A stretch of 64,000 nucleotides of DNA, taken from the NCBI GenBank assembly GCA_963784675.1, contig CAWASE010000001.1, forward strand, positions 186,001 to 250,000. Direction: 5' to 3'. Position 1 is the stretch's first letter. The number at the start of each line of letters is the position of its first letter. Below the pieces are notes generated by a model. The model was not told where the DNA came from and searched no databases. It worked only from the letters and a program-made list of their open reading frames with translations. The position numbers and the translations under genes are program-made. Below are positions 1-9,596 of this stretch, one piece after another. Source of the DNA: SCTD01 sp963784675 (GTDB lineage Bacteria > Actinomycetota > Actinomycetes > Mycobacteriales > SCTD01).

Positions 1-614
1 GGCGCCGAGGCGCGCGCAGGTCTCGGCCAGCCGTTCGGCCGGGCTGGACGCCCCGAGCGAGGCGCGCAGCCGCCGCCACAGCTCGGCCTGCCACACCAGG
101 TCGCGCGGCAGCGGGCCGAGACCGTCGGTGTCACGACCGCGCGCCCAGTCCAGGAGCATCGGCGGCCGGTGCGCGGAGTAGGAGCGGAACAGCCGCTGCA
201 GGTGCTCGGCCGTGGCGTAGCGCCGACCCTCGCGGTAGCTGTCGGTGCCGTCGCCCAGGTGCTGGGTCAGCACCGGGCACCAAGGCTGGCCGCGCACCTC
301 GTCGAGCAGGTCCAGCAGCGCCCACAGCACCCGCGACGCCGACCACGGGTCGTCCTCGACGGCGACCCCGGAGGCGGCGCAGAAGGCCTGCTCGACCAGC
401 TGCGTCGGGCTGGGAAAGCAGATGCGGGCGGCGACGCCGTCGCCGTCGACGGCTCCCAGCACGCCGGCCAGCGACTGCGACAGCCACCGCTCGACCCCCT
501 TGGCCGGCACCGCGACCACCTCCGGCGCGAAGGGGTCGGCCGGCGGCAGGCCAGCTGCTCGGCCAGGGCCGCGGCCAGCACGGGCGTGCGCTCGGCGCGG
601 TGCAGCCTCAGCAT
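1..614 (-). CDS. recC: RecC, exodeoxyribonuclease V gamma subunit (partial, frame break)
   Basis: N-terminal part of RecC, the subunit of RecBCD that recognises Chi and splits the DNA ends during recombinational repair; the rest lies beyond the left edge. The protein begins MLRLHRAERTPVLAAALAEQ and, after a frame break, continues with RecC-like segments LPPADPFAPEVVAVPAKGVE, FPSPTQLVEQAF and RRYATAEHLQRLFRSYSAHR. The break lies near 546-552: restoring one base after GAGCAGCTGGC rejoins the two frames. The second frame then stays open to base 1. Upstream is a Helicase_C_3 gene on the same strand. Either an assembly error or a real null; four similar breaks elsewhere favour error. The family assignment is from remembered motifs. 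Confidence 0.8.
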
Positions 615-644
615 CGCGGTGGTCCGGTCATGACCGGCACCGTA
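608..644 (-). promoter_or_regulatory. -10 box with leaderless mini-ORF in front of recC
   Basis: TACGGT (644 to 639) is followed after 7 nt by an ATG at 631. That ATG opens an 8-codon ORF (MTGPPRC, stop at 610-608) whose stop overlaps the recC start (ATG at 614). It could be a leaderless leader ORF feeding recC by reinitiation. Alternatively a further indel hides a direct start of RecC at 631. Confidence 0.4.
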
Positions 645-668
645 GGGCAGGCCCCCGACAGGATCGGA

Positions 669-2729
669 TCAGCCGGCCCGCAGGCGTTCGGCCTCGGCCC
701 GCACGGCCGAGGGATCGGGCCGCGGCAGGACGGGCAGGTCCCGCGAGAGCCCCGCCAGCACCTTGGGCTTGCGCGCGGTGCGCGGTGCCCTGGCCACGTC
801 CGGCACCGCGGCGATCCCGGCCTGCCGCAGCACCTCGAGCAGGGCGGACGTCGGCCCGGTCGACACGGCGACGCCGGGCGCGACCCGGCGCACGCCGAGC
901 GTCGTCAGCTCTCTGCCGACCGCTCCCCTGCGGCCCAGCGCGTCCAGCAGCAGCGCGTCGTCCTCGACCACGACGTAGGACGTCGCGCGGCCGACCCGCG
1001 CGCGGCCGTGCCGTCGCTGCGCGTCGCCCACCAGGTACGCCATCGACTGCGGTACCGCCCCGGCGAACTCGGCCAGCACAGCCAGCACCTGCTCGACGGT
1101 GTCGCCGTCGCCGAACGCGGTCGCGAGCGACACCTCGCTGATCCGCCAGACCGTCGCCGCACCGGTCTGCTCCACCGCGGCGATGCGGTCCAGCGCCGAC
1201 CGCATGCGCCGCGACGGCGGGCCGGTGCACACCAGCGTCATGTCGGCTTGGGCGTGCACCGACTCCTGCCCGCTGGAGCCGAACCCGTCCAGCAGCGGCT
1301 GCAGCGGCTCGCCCGCGGCGTACGGACCGAGCAGCACGTTGACTGCACCAGCGGCCAGCAGGCCCAGCGCGGTGGCCTCCGCGAGCAGGTCGGCGCGCAG
1401 GTCGCGGTCGTGCTGGTGGCTGCGCGCGTCGCCGGCCTGCCGTGGCTGCTCGGGCCGCTCCGCGTGCCAGACCGTCAGCCACCCCTCCGGTTCGTGGGCG
1501 ACGCCGCCGCGCTGCTCGAGGACGCGCACGAGCTGGCGCCGGGCCTGCTGCACCCGCATCTCGATCTGCAGCCCCAGCACCGCTTTGAGCGCCCGCGCTC
1601 CACCGGGCCGCGCCACCGGCGGCTCGATCGAGCTCCACCAGGCGCTGACCAGCTGGGCCCAGCGCTCGGCGTCCGGCAGCTCCGACCAGCCGTTCCAGCG
1701 GGCGGCCAGGCGCACCTCCCGCCGCGTCGAGGTCAGCAGCTCCAGGCGTTGCAGCAGCGGCAGCAGCAGCGCCACGTCGGTCGGCTCGGCGAGGTCCTTG
1801 GCCAGCTGCCGGACCTCCTTCACCCCGACGCTGCCGCTGGACAGCCGCGGCAGCGCGCGCGCGTGCAGCCGCACTGCCAGGCCGTCGACGGTCGCGAGCA
1901 CCGAGCGGACCGCCTCGGCCGAGGTGGTCTCGCGCTCCGCGTCGTCGAGCGTCCGCCCGTCCGGCACGGACGGCACGAGCGGACGGCGGGCCGTCGCGGG
2001 CCAGCGCAGCGCCAGCCCGACCTCGCGCGGCAGCTCGAGCCGGTTGACGTTGACGGCGCTGAGCAGCCCGACCGACACGGCCGCCACGACGGCGGGGTCG
2101 TCCGGCAGCAGATGGTCGAAGGGGTCCACGCCGGGCACGGTCAGCACCGGACCCTCGTCGTCGGCCCGGCGCAGCAGCGCCACCAGCTCGACCGGCGCGT
2201 CGGCCAGCGACGTCGCCAGGGTCGGTGCGTGCCAGGCCGGTGCCAGCAGCTCCAGCGCCTGCACCTTGCTCCGCGGGCGCGGCAGGTCGAAGCCCTGGCA
2301 CAGCGCCTGCAGGTCGTAGAACGACGCGTGCTCCAGGGTGGCGACGAACGCGCGACCGAGCCCCAACGGGTGCGGCAGGTGCCGGCCGACCTCTCCCACC
2401 AGGCGCAGGTCGTCGGTGGCCGGGTGCAGCAGCAGCCGGGTGCGCAGCTGCTCGATCGCGGCGTCCACGACGTCGGCGTCCGGAGGATCGGCCCACAAGG
2501 CGCGCACGTGCTCGGTGCCGCTTCCCGGCGGCAGCAGGGACACCGCCTCCAGCACCGTGCGCTGCACGGCCGTCAACCGCTCGACCGCCTCGCGCGGCGA
2601 CCCCCAGCCGCCAGCGAACCGGGCGAGCTCGGCCAGGTCGCGGCAGCGCCGCAGGTCCGCTCGCGCGTCGAGCAGGGCGGTCAGCCGCTCCACGTCCCAG
2701 GACTGCAGCTCTTCCAGGACCGAACCCAT
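669..2729 (-). CDS. Helicase-associated (Helicase_C_3, XPB/Ssl2-like) domain protein
   Basis: A 686-residue actinobacterial protein resembling those annotated as helicase C-terminal domain-containing. They carry an XPB/Ssl2-like helicase-associated domain without a complete ATPase. Segments that fit are the N-terminal LEELQSWDVERLTALLDAR and the C-terminal part from about residue 480 (ADMTLVCTGPPSRRMRSALD, followed by TVWRISEVSLATAFGDGD). I see no Walker A P-loop, so it is probably not an active helicase by itself; its role is unknown, presumably DNA-related. The ATG has no Shine-Dalgarno but a TACCCT box 7 nt upstream, so it is probably leaderless. recC follows 55 bp downstream on the same strand. 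Confidence 0.75.
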   Translation of the reverse strand: MGSVLEELQSWDVERLTALLDARADLRRCRDLAELARFAGGWGSPREAVERLTAVQRTVLEAVSLLPPGSGTEHVRALWADPPDADVVDAAIEQLRTRLLLHPATDDLRLVGEVGRHLPHPLGLGRAFVATLEHASFYDLQALCQGFDLPRPRSKVQALELLAPAWHAPTLATSLADAPVELVALLRRADDEGPVLTVPGVDPFDHLLPDDPAVVAAVSVGLLSAVNVNRLELPREVGLALRWPATARRPLVPSVPDGRTLDDAERETTSAEAVRSVLATVDGLAVRLHARALPRLSSGSVGVKEVRQLAKDLAEPTDVALLLPLLQRLELLTSTRREVRLAARWNGWSELPDAERWAQLVSAWWSSIEPPVARPGGARALKAVLGLQIEMRVQQARRQLVRVLEQRGGVAHEPEGWLTVWHAERPEQPRQAGDARSHQHDRDLRADLLAEATALGLLAAGAVNVLLGPYAAGEPLQPLLDGFGSSGQESVHAQADMTLVCTGPPSRRMRSALDRIAAVEQTGAATVWRISEVSLATAFGDGDTVEQVLAVLAEFAGAVPQSMAYLVGDAQRRHGRARVGRATSYVVVEDDALLLDALGRRGAVGRELTTLGVRRVAPGVAVSTGPTSALLEVLRQAGIAAVPDVARAPRTARKPKVLAGLSRDLPVLPRPDPSAVRAEAERLRAG

Positions 2730-2736
2730 CCGGCGA

Positions 2737-2742
2737 AGGGTA
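2737..2742 (-). promoter_or_regulatory. -10 box TACCCT, leaderless start
   Basis: TACCCT read on the minus strand ends 7 nt before the ATG at 2729. This places the transcription start on or next to the start codon of the Helicase_C_3 gene. Confidence 0.6.
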
Positions 2743-2758
2743 GCCGCGGCCGCACGGC

Positions 2759-4390
2759 CTACGTCAGCAGGTGCGTCCGGCCGTGCCGGGTGAACGCCGC
2801 GACCAGAGCATCCCGGTCGCCGACCGTGAGGGTGCGGTAGCCGTCACCGCCGGCCAGGTAGACCTCGCCCTCGTCCCAGAGCTCGCGCCGCAGGGCCGGC
2901 TTGTCGACCTTGCGCGTCGCCGTCTGCGGCACCGTCTCGACGATCCGGACGAAGCGCGGCGCCCACTTGGTCCCGAGGTCGGGCTGCGCGGCCAGGAACC
3001 GCGCGAACGCCGCCCCGTCGAAGGAGGACCCCGGCCGAAGCTGCAGCGACGCCATCACCTGGTCGCCGGTCTGCGGGTCGGGCACCGGATAGACGACCGC
3101 GAGCACGCAGCCGGGGAAGCGCGCCAGGATCCGTTCGACGGGGGCGGCACCGAAGTTCTCGCTGTCCACGCGCAGCCAGTCGGTGCTGCGCCCCGCGAAG
3201 TGGAAGAACCCTTCGGCGTCGCGAAAGCCCAGGTCGCCGGTGTGGAAGTCGGCCCCGCGCACCCGCTCGGCCTCGGCGGCCGGGTTCGCGTAGTAGCCCT
3301 CGAAGCGCGCGGCGCCGCCGCGGGCGACGATCTCGCCGGTCGCCGCTGCCGTGTTCAGCAGCCGGCCGTCGGCGTCGAACTGGGCCCGTGGGCATTCCGC
3401 GCCGGTGTCGGGATCCACGATCGCGACCTCCTGCCCCTCCGCCGGCAGGCCCAGGGCGCCGGCGGGGGTCTCGGGCGTACGCCGGATCGACAGGGTGCCC
3501 TCGCTGGAGCCGTAGCTCTCGAACAGGGAGCAGCCGAAGCGGCGTTCGAACTCGGCCCGGTCGTGCGCGGACGCCTCGGTCCCGAAGCCGAACCTCAGCG
3601 AGCTCTGCTGCTCGTCAGCCGTTTCCGGCTGCGCCAGGACGTAGGCCAGCGACCGTCCGACGTAGTTGAAGAAGGTTGCGCCGAACCGCTGGACGTCGGG
3701 CAGGAAGCCGGACGCGGAGAACCTGCGACGCAGCGCGAAGGTGGCGCCCAGGCCCAGGCACGGTGCCCAGGACGCCATCAGGGCGTTGCCGTGGAACAGC
3801 GGCATCGCGTTGTAGGCGACGTCGTCGCGCCCGACCGGCATGACGCCGGCCTGCGCGATCGTCGCGAACCGTCCCGTCGAGCAGCGCACCGCCTTGGGTG
3901 CGCCCGTCGAGCCGGAGGTGAACAGCAGCAGCAGCGGGTGCGCGGGGTCCAGCGCCTGCTCGCGGGCCTCCGCCGCGACACCGACGAGAGCGACGTCGGC
4001 GAGCGCGTCTGCGTAGCCGGGCGTGTCGACCAGCCGCAGCTCGACCTCGCCCAGGTCCAGGCCGTCCAGCAGCCGGCTGTGCTCGGTGTCGGTGCAGATC
4101 ACGGCGCAGTCGGTGGCCCGGATGTCGGCGGCGAGCTCGGCGCCGCGCCGGGTGGGGTTGATGCCGACGACCGTCGCGCCGGCCAGCGCAGCCCCGCCCA
4201 GCAGGAACAGGTACTCCGGCGTGTTGTCCAGCAGGACGCCGACGTGCTGGCCGGGCCTGAGCAGCGCGGCGCGCGCGGCCGAGGCGGCCACCTGCTCGCG
4301 CCAGGTCCACCGACTGTCCTCGAACAGCAGCGCCGGGTGGTCGTCGTCGGCGCGCGCCAGCAGCAGCTCGGCGACGGTCTGCACGGGCAC
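2759..4390 (-). CDS. AMP-dependent acyl-CoA synthetase, FadD17-like
   Basis: A 543-residue adenylate-forming enzyme expected to activate a carboxylic acid, probably a fatty acid, to its CoA thioester through an acyl-AMP. The P-loop LLFTSGSTGAPKAVRC (about residues 155-170), the YGSSEGTLSIRRTPETPAGA segment and the HTGDLGFRDAEGFFHFAGR motif are all present, with a C-terminal lysine in TATRKVDKPALRREL. The opening VAELLLARADDDHPALLFED recalls mycobacterial FadD17. Start is GTG at 4390 with AGGAGG four bases away; the GTG two codons later gives a more usual spacing and is a real alternative. It is transcribed away from the DUF2075 gene. Substrate is not deducible. Confidence 0.88.
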   Translation of the reverse strand: MPVQTVAELLLARADDDHPALLFEDSRWTWREQVAASAARAALLRPGQHVGVLLDNTPEYLFLLGGAALAGATVVGINPTRRGAELAADIRATDCAVICTDTEHSRLLDGLDLGEVELRLVDTPGYADALADVALVGVAAEAREQALDPAHPLLLLFTSGSTGAPKAVRCSTGRFATIAQAGVMPVGRDDVAYNAMPLFHGNALMASWAPCLGLGATFALRRRFSASGFLPDVQRFGATFFNYVGRSLAYVLAQPETADEQQSSLRFGFGTEASAHDRAEFERRFGCSLFESYGSSEGTLSIRRTPETPAGALGLPAEGQEVAIVDPDTGAECPRAQFDADGRLLNTAAATGEIVARGGAARFEGYYANPAAEAERVRGADFHTGDLGFRDAEGFFHFAGRSTDWLRVDSENFGAAPVERILARFPGCVLAVVYPVPDPQTGDQVMASLQLRPGSSFDGAAFARFLAAQPDLGTKWAPRFVRIVETVPQTATRKVDKPALRRELWDEGEVYLAGGDGYRTLTVGDRDALVAAFTRHGRTHLLT

Positions 4391-4575
4391 GGGACCTCCT
4401 GCGGGCGCGGCGGCCCTCCCGGCGAGCCTGCCAGGCGTTGCGCAGCAGCGAGCCGCGGATGTGCCCGCGGGCAGGAGGATCGGGCGCTAGGGTCCCGACC
4501 AGCGGTACCGACAGGCTTCCTCCGGGACAGGCCTCCCACCGCACGAGCTACTTCGTGCTGCCCCGGGGGCCGGTC

Positions 4576-6471
4576 TTGTCGCTGTTGCGTTCCGATGCTG
4601 CGGGTCTGGCCGCGCTCGGCCTGGAGGGCACGCTGGGAGTCCGCATCGGCGAGCAGCTGGCGCACACGCGGGGCCACCGTGCGTCGCCGTCGGAGCTGCG
4701 CAGCTGGGACCGCAGCCTGCCGGTGCTGGCGAACGACCTGCTGCAGGCCGGGCTGGGCCGCGTCGAGGTGATCGTGGAGCACGCGCTGCCGCTGAGCAGC
4801 CGCCGCGTCGACGCCGTGCTGGCCGGTCAGCACCCGCGCACCGGGCGCCCGTCCTACCTGGTCGTCGAGCTCAAGCAGTGGAGCGCCGCCGAACGCTGGG
4901 ACGGCGAGCCGAGCCTGGTCCGGGTCGACGCCTACGGCAACCGGCCGCACCTGCACCCGGTGGCGCAGGTCCGCGGTTACCGCGACTACCTGGTCCAGTT
5001 CACCCGTGCGCTGCACGAGCTGCCCGACTGCGTCCAGGGGGCGGCCTACCTGCACAACGCGCTGGACGACAGCGCGGTCGCGAGCCTGCACAGCTATCCG
5101 CAGGACGCCGCGGGGCGCTTGTTCACCGGCGCCGCGCGGGCATCCTTCCTGACCTACCTGACCGAGCTGTTCGACCCCACCGTGCCCGGCGCTCCCTACG
5201 CCGACGTGCTGCTGTCCTCGGCCGCCGCGCCCTCCCGGCAGCTGCTGGCCGTGGCGGCGGCGGAGGTGCAGGAGCGCGAGCAGTTCGTCCTTCTCGACGA
5301 GCAGCGGCTGGCCTACGAGCTGGTCCTGCACGAGGTCGCCCGCGCGCAGCGCGAGGACCACAAGAGCATCGTGCTGGTCACCGGCGGACCCGGCAGCGGC
5401 AAGAGCGTCATCGCCCTGTCGCTGCTCGGCGAGCTGGCACGTCGCGGCCGGACGGTCGTGCACGCCACCGGCTCGCGCTCCTTCACCCAGACGCTGCGCA
5501 AGGTGGCTGGGCACCGCTCGGCCGGGACGAAGGCGCTGTTCAAGTACTTCAACGACTTCATGCGCGCCGAACGGAACGGCCTGGACGTGCTCCTGCTGGA
5601 CGAGGCGCACCGCATCCGCGAGACCTCCGTCTCGCGCTGGACGGCCAAGGACCTGCGCCGCGAGCCGCGGCCGCAGCTCGACGAGCTGATGGCGGCGGCC
5701 CGGGTGCCCGTCTTCCTGCTGGACGAGCACCAGGTCGTGCGTCCCGGCGAGCTCGGCACCAGCCAGGACATCGAGCAGCACGCCGCGACGCTCGGGCTGA
5801 CCGTCCACCGGGTCGACCTGGACGTGCAGTTCCGCTGCGGCGGCAGCGCCGCCTACATCCGCTGGGTGCTGCGCCTGCTGGGCCTGGAGGCCGGTGGTCC
5901 GCTCGCCTGGGAGCCCGACGGCGCGTTCGTGCTGGAGACGGCGCCGAACCCCGCACGGCTGGAGGCCCGGCTGCGCGAGAAGCTGGACGAGGGCTACGGC
6001 GCCCGGATGACGGCGGGCTACTGCTGGCCCTGGAGCAACCCGCGCGAGGACGGCACGCTCGTCCCGGACGTGCAGGTCGACGGCTGGTCCAAGCCGTGGA
6101 ACCTGCGCGGCGACCGGGCCGTGGCCGGGGCGCCGCCGGCGGCGCTGTGGGCGAGCGACGAGGGCGGTTTCGGTCAGGTGGGCTGCGTGTACACCGCCCA
6201 GGGCTTCGAGTTCGACTGGAACGGTGTGCTGCTGGGGCCGGACCTGGTGTGGCGCGAGGATCGCTGGGTGATGGTCCGGGCGGCCAACAAGGACCCCGAC
6301 TTCCGCAACCGCGACAAGGTCAGCGAGCAGGAGTTCGCCCGGCTGGTGCGCAACGTCTACAAGGTGCTGCTCACCCGCGGCATGGTCGGGACCGTCGTCA
6401 CCTCCGTCGATCCGGAGACGCAGGCGCTGCTGGAACGGCTGGTCCGGCTCGGCGTGCCCGCACGGTCCTGA
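4576..6471 (+). CDS. DUF2075 nuclease-helicase protein
   Basis: A DUF2075/COG3410 ATPase of about 631 residues. The N-terminal domain has a PD-(D/E)xK-like signature (RRVDAV near residue 78, then VVELKQW near 96), so it is probably a nuclease. It is followed by a helicase-type motor: Walker A GGPGSGKS near 270, Walker B LLLDEAHRIRE near 342 and a C-terminal VYTAQGFEFDWNGV motif. The frame is open from an ATG at 4438. I prefer TTG at 4576 (MSLLRSDAAGL) because it fits the family and has GGGGG a few bases before it; GTG at 4555 is another option. A strong hairpin follows the stop. The function in cells is unproven; nuclease-helicases of this build often sit in defence or repair loci. Confidence 0.82.
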   Translation: MSLLRSDAAGLAALGLEGTLGVRIGEQLAHTRGHRASPSELRSWDRSLPVLANDLLQAGLGRVEVIVEHALPLSSRRVDAVLAGQHPRTGRPSYLVVELKQWSAAERWDGEPSLVRVDAYGNRPHLHPVAQVRGYRDYLVQFTRALHELPDCVQGAAYLHNALDDSAVASLHSYPQDAAGRLFTGAARASFLTYLTELFDPTVPGAPYADVLLSSAAAPSRQLLAVAAAEVQEREQFVLLDEQRLAYELVLHEVARAQREDHKSIVLVTGGPGSGKSVIALSLLGELARRGRTVVHATGSRSFTQTLRKVAGHRSAGTKALFKYFNDFMRAERNGLDVLLLDEAHRIRETSVSRWTAKDLRREPRPQLDELMAAARVPVFLLDEHQVVRPGELGTSQDIEQHAATLGLTVHRVDLDVQFRCGGSAAYIRWVLRLLGLEAGGPLAWEPDGAFVLETAPNPARLEARLREKLDEGYGARMTAGYCWPWSNPREDGTLVPDVQVDGWSKPWNLRGDRAVAGAPPAALWASDEGGFGQVGCVYTAQGFEFDWNGVLLGPDLVWREDRWVMVRAANKDPDFRNRDKVSEQEFARLVRNVYKVLLTRGMVGTVVTSVDPETQALLERLVRLGVPARS

Positions 6472-6493
6472 CACCCGCTGGACCGAGCGGGTG
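6472..6493 (+). terminator. Hairpin terminator after the DUF2075 gene
   Basis: An 8-bp perfect stem (CACCCGCT / AGCGGGTG) with a 6-nt loop begins one base after the stop codon. There is no T-tract, as is usual in GC-rich genomes. It separates the two helicase genes. Confidence 0.65.
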
Positions 6494-6526
6494 CCTGCGC
6501 CTCCCGGACGTGCCAAGCTGCCGGCG

Positions 6527-9500
6527 ATGAGCGACGACGAGCTGGTCCCGGGCCTGCACGAGCGGCTGCTCACCGAGCCGCTCGCCCGGCGGCTGGTCGC
6601 GCTGCGGAGCATCCTGCGCGACGTCGACCCGGCCGAGCAGGCGCAGGTGCTGGGCGAGCACGTAGGACGGGCCACCGCCCGTGCCCTCGCGCGACAGCCT
6701 GCCGAGCAGCGGGTCGCCCTCACCAACCGGCTGCTCGCGCTGCTGGAGGATGCCGAGCCCGTCGCGCCCGGGCCGCAGCACCTGCTGGCGGTGGCCCGCG
6801 AGGTGCAGACCGGTGTGTGGCAGCTGGACCAGACGCGGCCCGCGGTGCCGCTGTCGCGACCGGCGCTGCTCACCAACGCCACCAGCGACCCCAAGCTCGG
6901 GCACGAGCTGCGGGCCGAGCTCGCCTCGGCCGACGGCGTCGACCTGCTGTGCGCGTTCGTCAAGTGGCACGGGCTACGGGTGCTGGAGGCCGAGCTGGCG
7001 GTGCTCGCCACGCGCGGCGTCCCGCTGCGGGTGGTGACCACGACCTACATGGGCGCCACCGAGCGGCACGCCCTGGACCGGCTGGTCCGCGACTTCGGCG
7101 CGCAGGTCCGCGTGAACTACGAGACCCGCTCCACCCGGCTGCATGCGAAGGCGTGGCTGTTCCGCCGCCGCAGCGGTTTCGACACCGCCTACGTCGGCTC
7201 CTCCAACCTGAGCCGGGCGGCGCTGCTGGACGGTCTGGAGTGGAACGTGCGGCTGTCGGGCGCCCACACCCCCGAGCTGCTGGCCAAGTTCGCCGGCACC
7301 TTCCAGAGCTACTGGAACGACGACGCGTTCGTGGCCTACGACCCCGAGCACGACGGGGACCGGCTCGACGAGGCGCTGGCCGCGGCCGGCGGTGGCACCG
7401 CCGCCAGCACCCTGGTGGTCAGCGGGCTGCAGGTGCGGGCCTATCCGCACCAGGAACAGATGCTCGAGCAGCTGCGGGTCGAGCGCGAGGTCCACGACCG
7501 GCACCGCAACCTCGTGATCGCCGCGACCGGGACGGGCAAGACCGTCGTCGCCGCGCTCGACTACGCGCGCCTGCCGGGACGACCGTCGCTGCTGTTCGTC
7601 GCGCACCGGCAGGAGATCCTGCAGCAGGCGCAGCGGACCTATCGGGAGGTGCTGGCCGACGGCGCCTTCGGCGAGCTGTACGTCGGCGGCGCGGTGCCCA
7701 CCACCTGGCGGCACGTGTTCGCCAGCGTCCAGAGCCTGAGCGTCGCCGGGCCGGAGCGGCTGGCCGCGGACCGGTTCGAGATCGTGGTCGTCGACGAGTT
7801 CCACCATGCCGAGGCCGCGACCTACCGGCGGCTGCTGGAACGGCTGCAGCCCGTCGAGCTGCTCGGGCTGACCGCCACACCCGAACGCTCCGACGGCGTC
7901 GACGTGCGCAGCTTCTTCGACGGCCGGGCCGCGGTGGAGCTGCGGCTGTGGGACGCCCTGGAGAACGACCTGCTCTGCCCGTTCCACTACTTCGGGGTCA
8001 GCGACGCCACCGACCTGTCGCAGCTGACGTGGAGCCGCGGCGACTACGAGAGCCGTGCCCTCGAGACGCTGTACACCTCCGGGGACGCGCGCGTGCGGAT
8101 CGTGCTGGCGCAGCTGCGCGACAAGGTGCCGGACGTCGGCGCGATGCGCGCGCTGGGCTTCTGCGTCTCGGTGCGGCACGCCGAGTTCATGGCCGAGCGG
8201 TTCCGCGCCGCGGGCATCCCCGCCGTCGCGGTGTCGGGCAGCAGCTCCGCGCCCGAGCGGGCCGGAGCGCTGGCGGACCTGCGCGAGCGCCGGGTGAACG
8301 TCGTGTTCGCCGTCGACCTGTTCAACGAGGGTCTGGACGTCCCGGACGTCGACGTGCTGCTCCTGCTGCGTCCGACCCAGAGCGCCACCGTGTTCCTGCA
8401 GCAGCTCGGCCGCGGGTTGCGCCGTACCCCCGACAAGCCGGTGCTGACGGTGCTGGACTTCATCGGCCAGCAGCGCCGCGAGTTCCGCTTCGACCTGAAG
8501 TACCGGGCGCTCACCGGCGCCTCGCGGGCCGGCCTGCAACGCCAGCTCGAGACTGGCTTCGCCTTCCTGCCCTCGGGCTGCGACCTGGTGCTGGACGCCG
8601 TCGCCTCGAAGGTGGTGCTCGACAACGTCCGGCAGGCGCTACGGCTGAGCCGCCGCGAGCTGGTGCAGGAGGTGCGCTCGCATGGCGACCAGGACCTCGC
8701 CGGCTGGCTCATGGCCAGCGGTCGCGAGCTGACCGACGTCTACCGCAGCAGCACGTGGACGGCGCTGCGCCGCGACGCCGGGCTGCCGACCGCCGCCGCC
8801 GGACCGGACGAGGCGCACCTGCTCGGCCGGGTGCGGGCGCTGGCGCACGTCGACGACCGGGAGCGGGCCACCGTCTACACCCGCCTGCTCACGACCGACG
8901 TCACGTACGCCGACCTCAGCAGCCGGGAGCGCACCTTCGCCGAGATGCTGTTCTTCACCTTCTGGCCGGGCAAGGGTGAGCAACCGAGCCTGCAGGCCGG
9001 CTTCGACACGCTGGCCGCGCACCCCGCCGTGCGTGAGGAGGCCAGGCAGCTGGTGGCGTGGGGGCTGGACCACGCGCAGCACGTCGACCTGCGCGCTGGA
9101 GGCAGGCATGGGCCCGGTCGTTCTGCGCTCCCACGCGCACTACAGCCGCGAGGAGATCCTGGCCGGCATCGGCTACGCCCGGCTCGACCGCACGCCCAAG
9201 AGCCACATGACCGGCGTCGTGCACAGCGACGGGACGTCGACCGATGCGCTGATGGTCACGCTGACCAAGTCCGAGCAGGACTACTCCCCCACCACGAGGT
9301 ATCGCGACTACGCCCTCTCGCGCGAGCTGTTCCACTGGGAGTCGCAGAACGTCACCGCCGCCGGCTCGCCGACCGGACGCCGGTACCAGCAGGGGGCCGG
9401 GCACACGCTGCTGCTCGTGCGGCAGGACCAGAAGAACTCCTGGGGCGGCCCCAGCCCCTATCTGTGCCTGGGTCCCGCGGCCTACGTGTCCCACGTCGGG

Positions 9501-9581
9501 GAACGCCCGATGGCGATCACCTGGCGGCTGCGCCACCCGATGCCCGTCGACGTCCACCGACGGGCGGCTCTGACGGCGTAG
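6527..9581 (+). CDS. PLD-DEAD helicase with DUF3427 (frame break)
   Basis: A large superfamily 2 helicase with an N-terminal phospholipase D-like nuclease domain (LHAKAWLFRR near residue 206, then YVGSSNLSRAAL). The DEAD/DEAH core has ATGTGKT near 332, VVVDEFHHAE near 422, LTATPER and the QQLGRGLRRTPD motif near 625. The DUF3427 C-terminus begins around VLRSHAHYSREEILAGIGYA. The reading frame breaks at about 9092: dropping one C gives HVDL-ALEAGMGPVVLRSHAHY and a protein of about 1017 residues, the normal family length. The start ATG at 6527 has no Shine-Dalgarno; CAAGCT lies 7 nt upstream. Predicted role is DNA unwinding and cleavage in repair or defence. The indel is probably a sequence error. 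Confidence 0.85.
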
Positions 9582-9596
9582 GCGGCCACACCCTGG

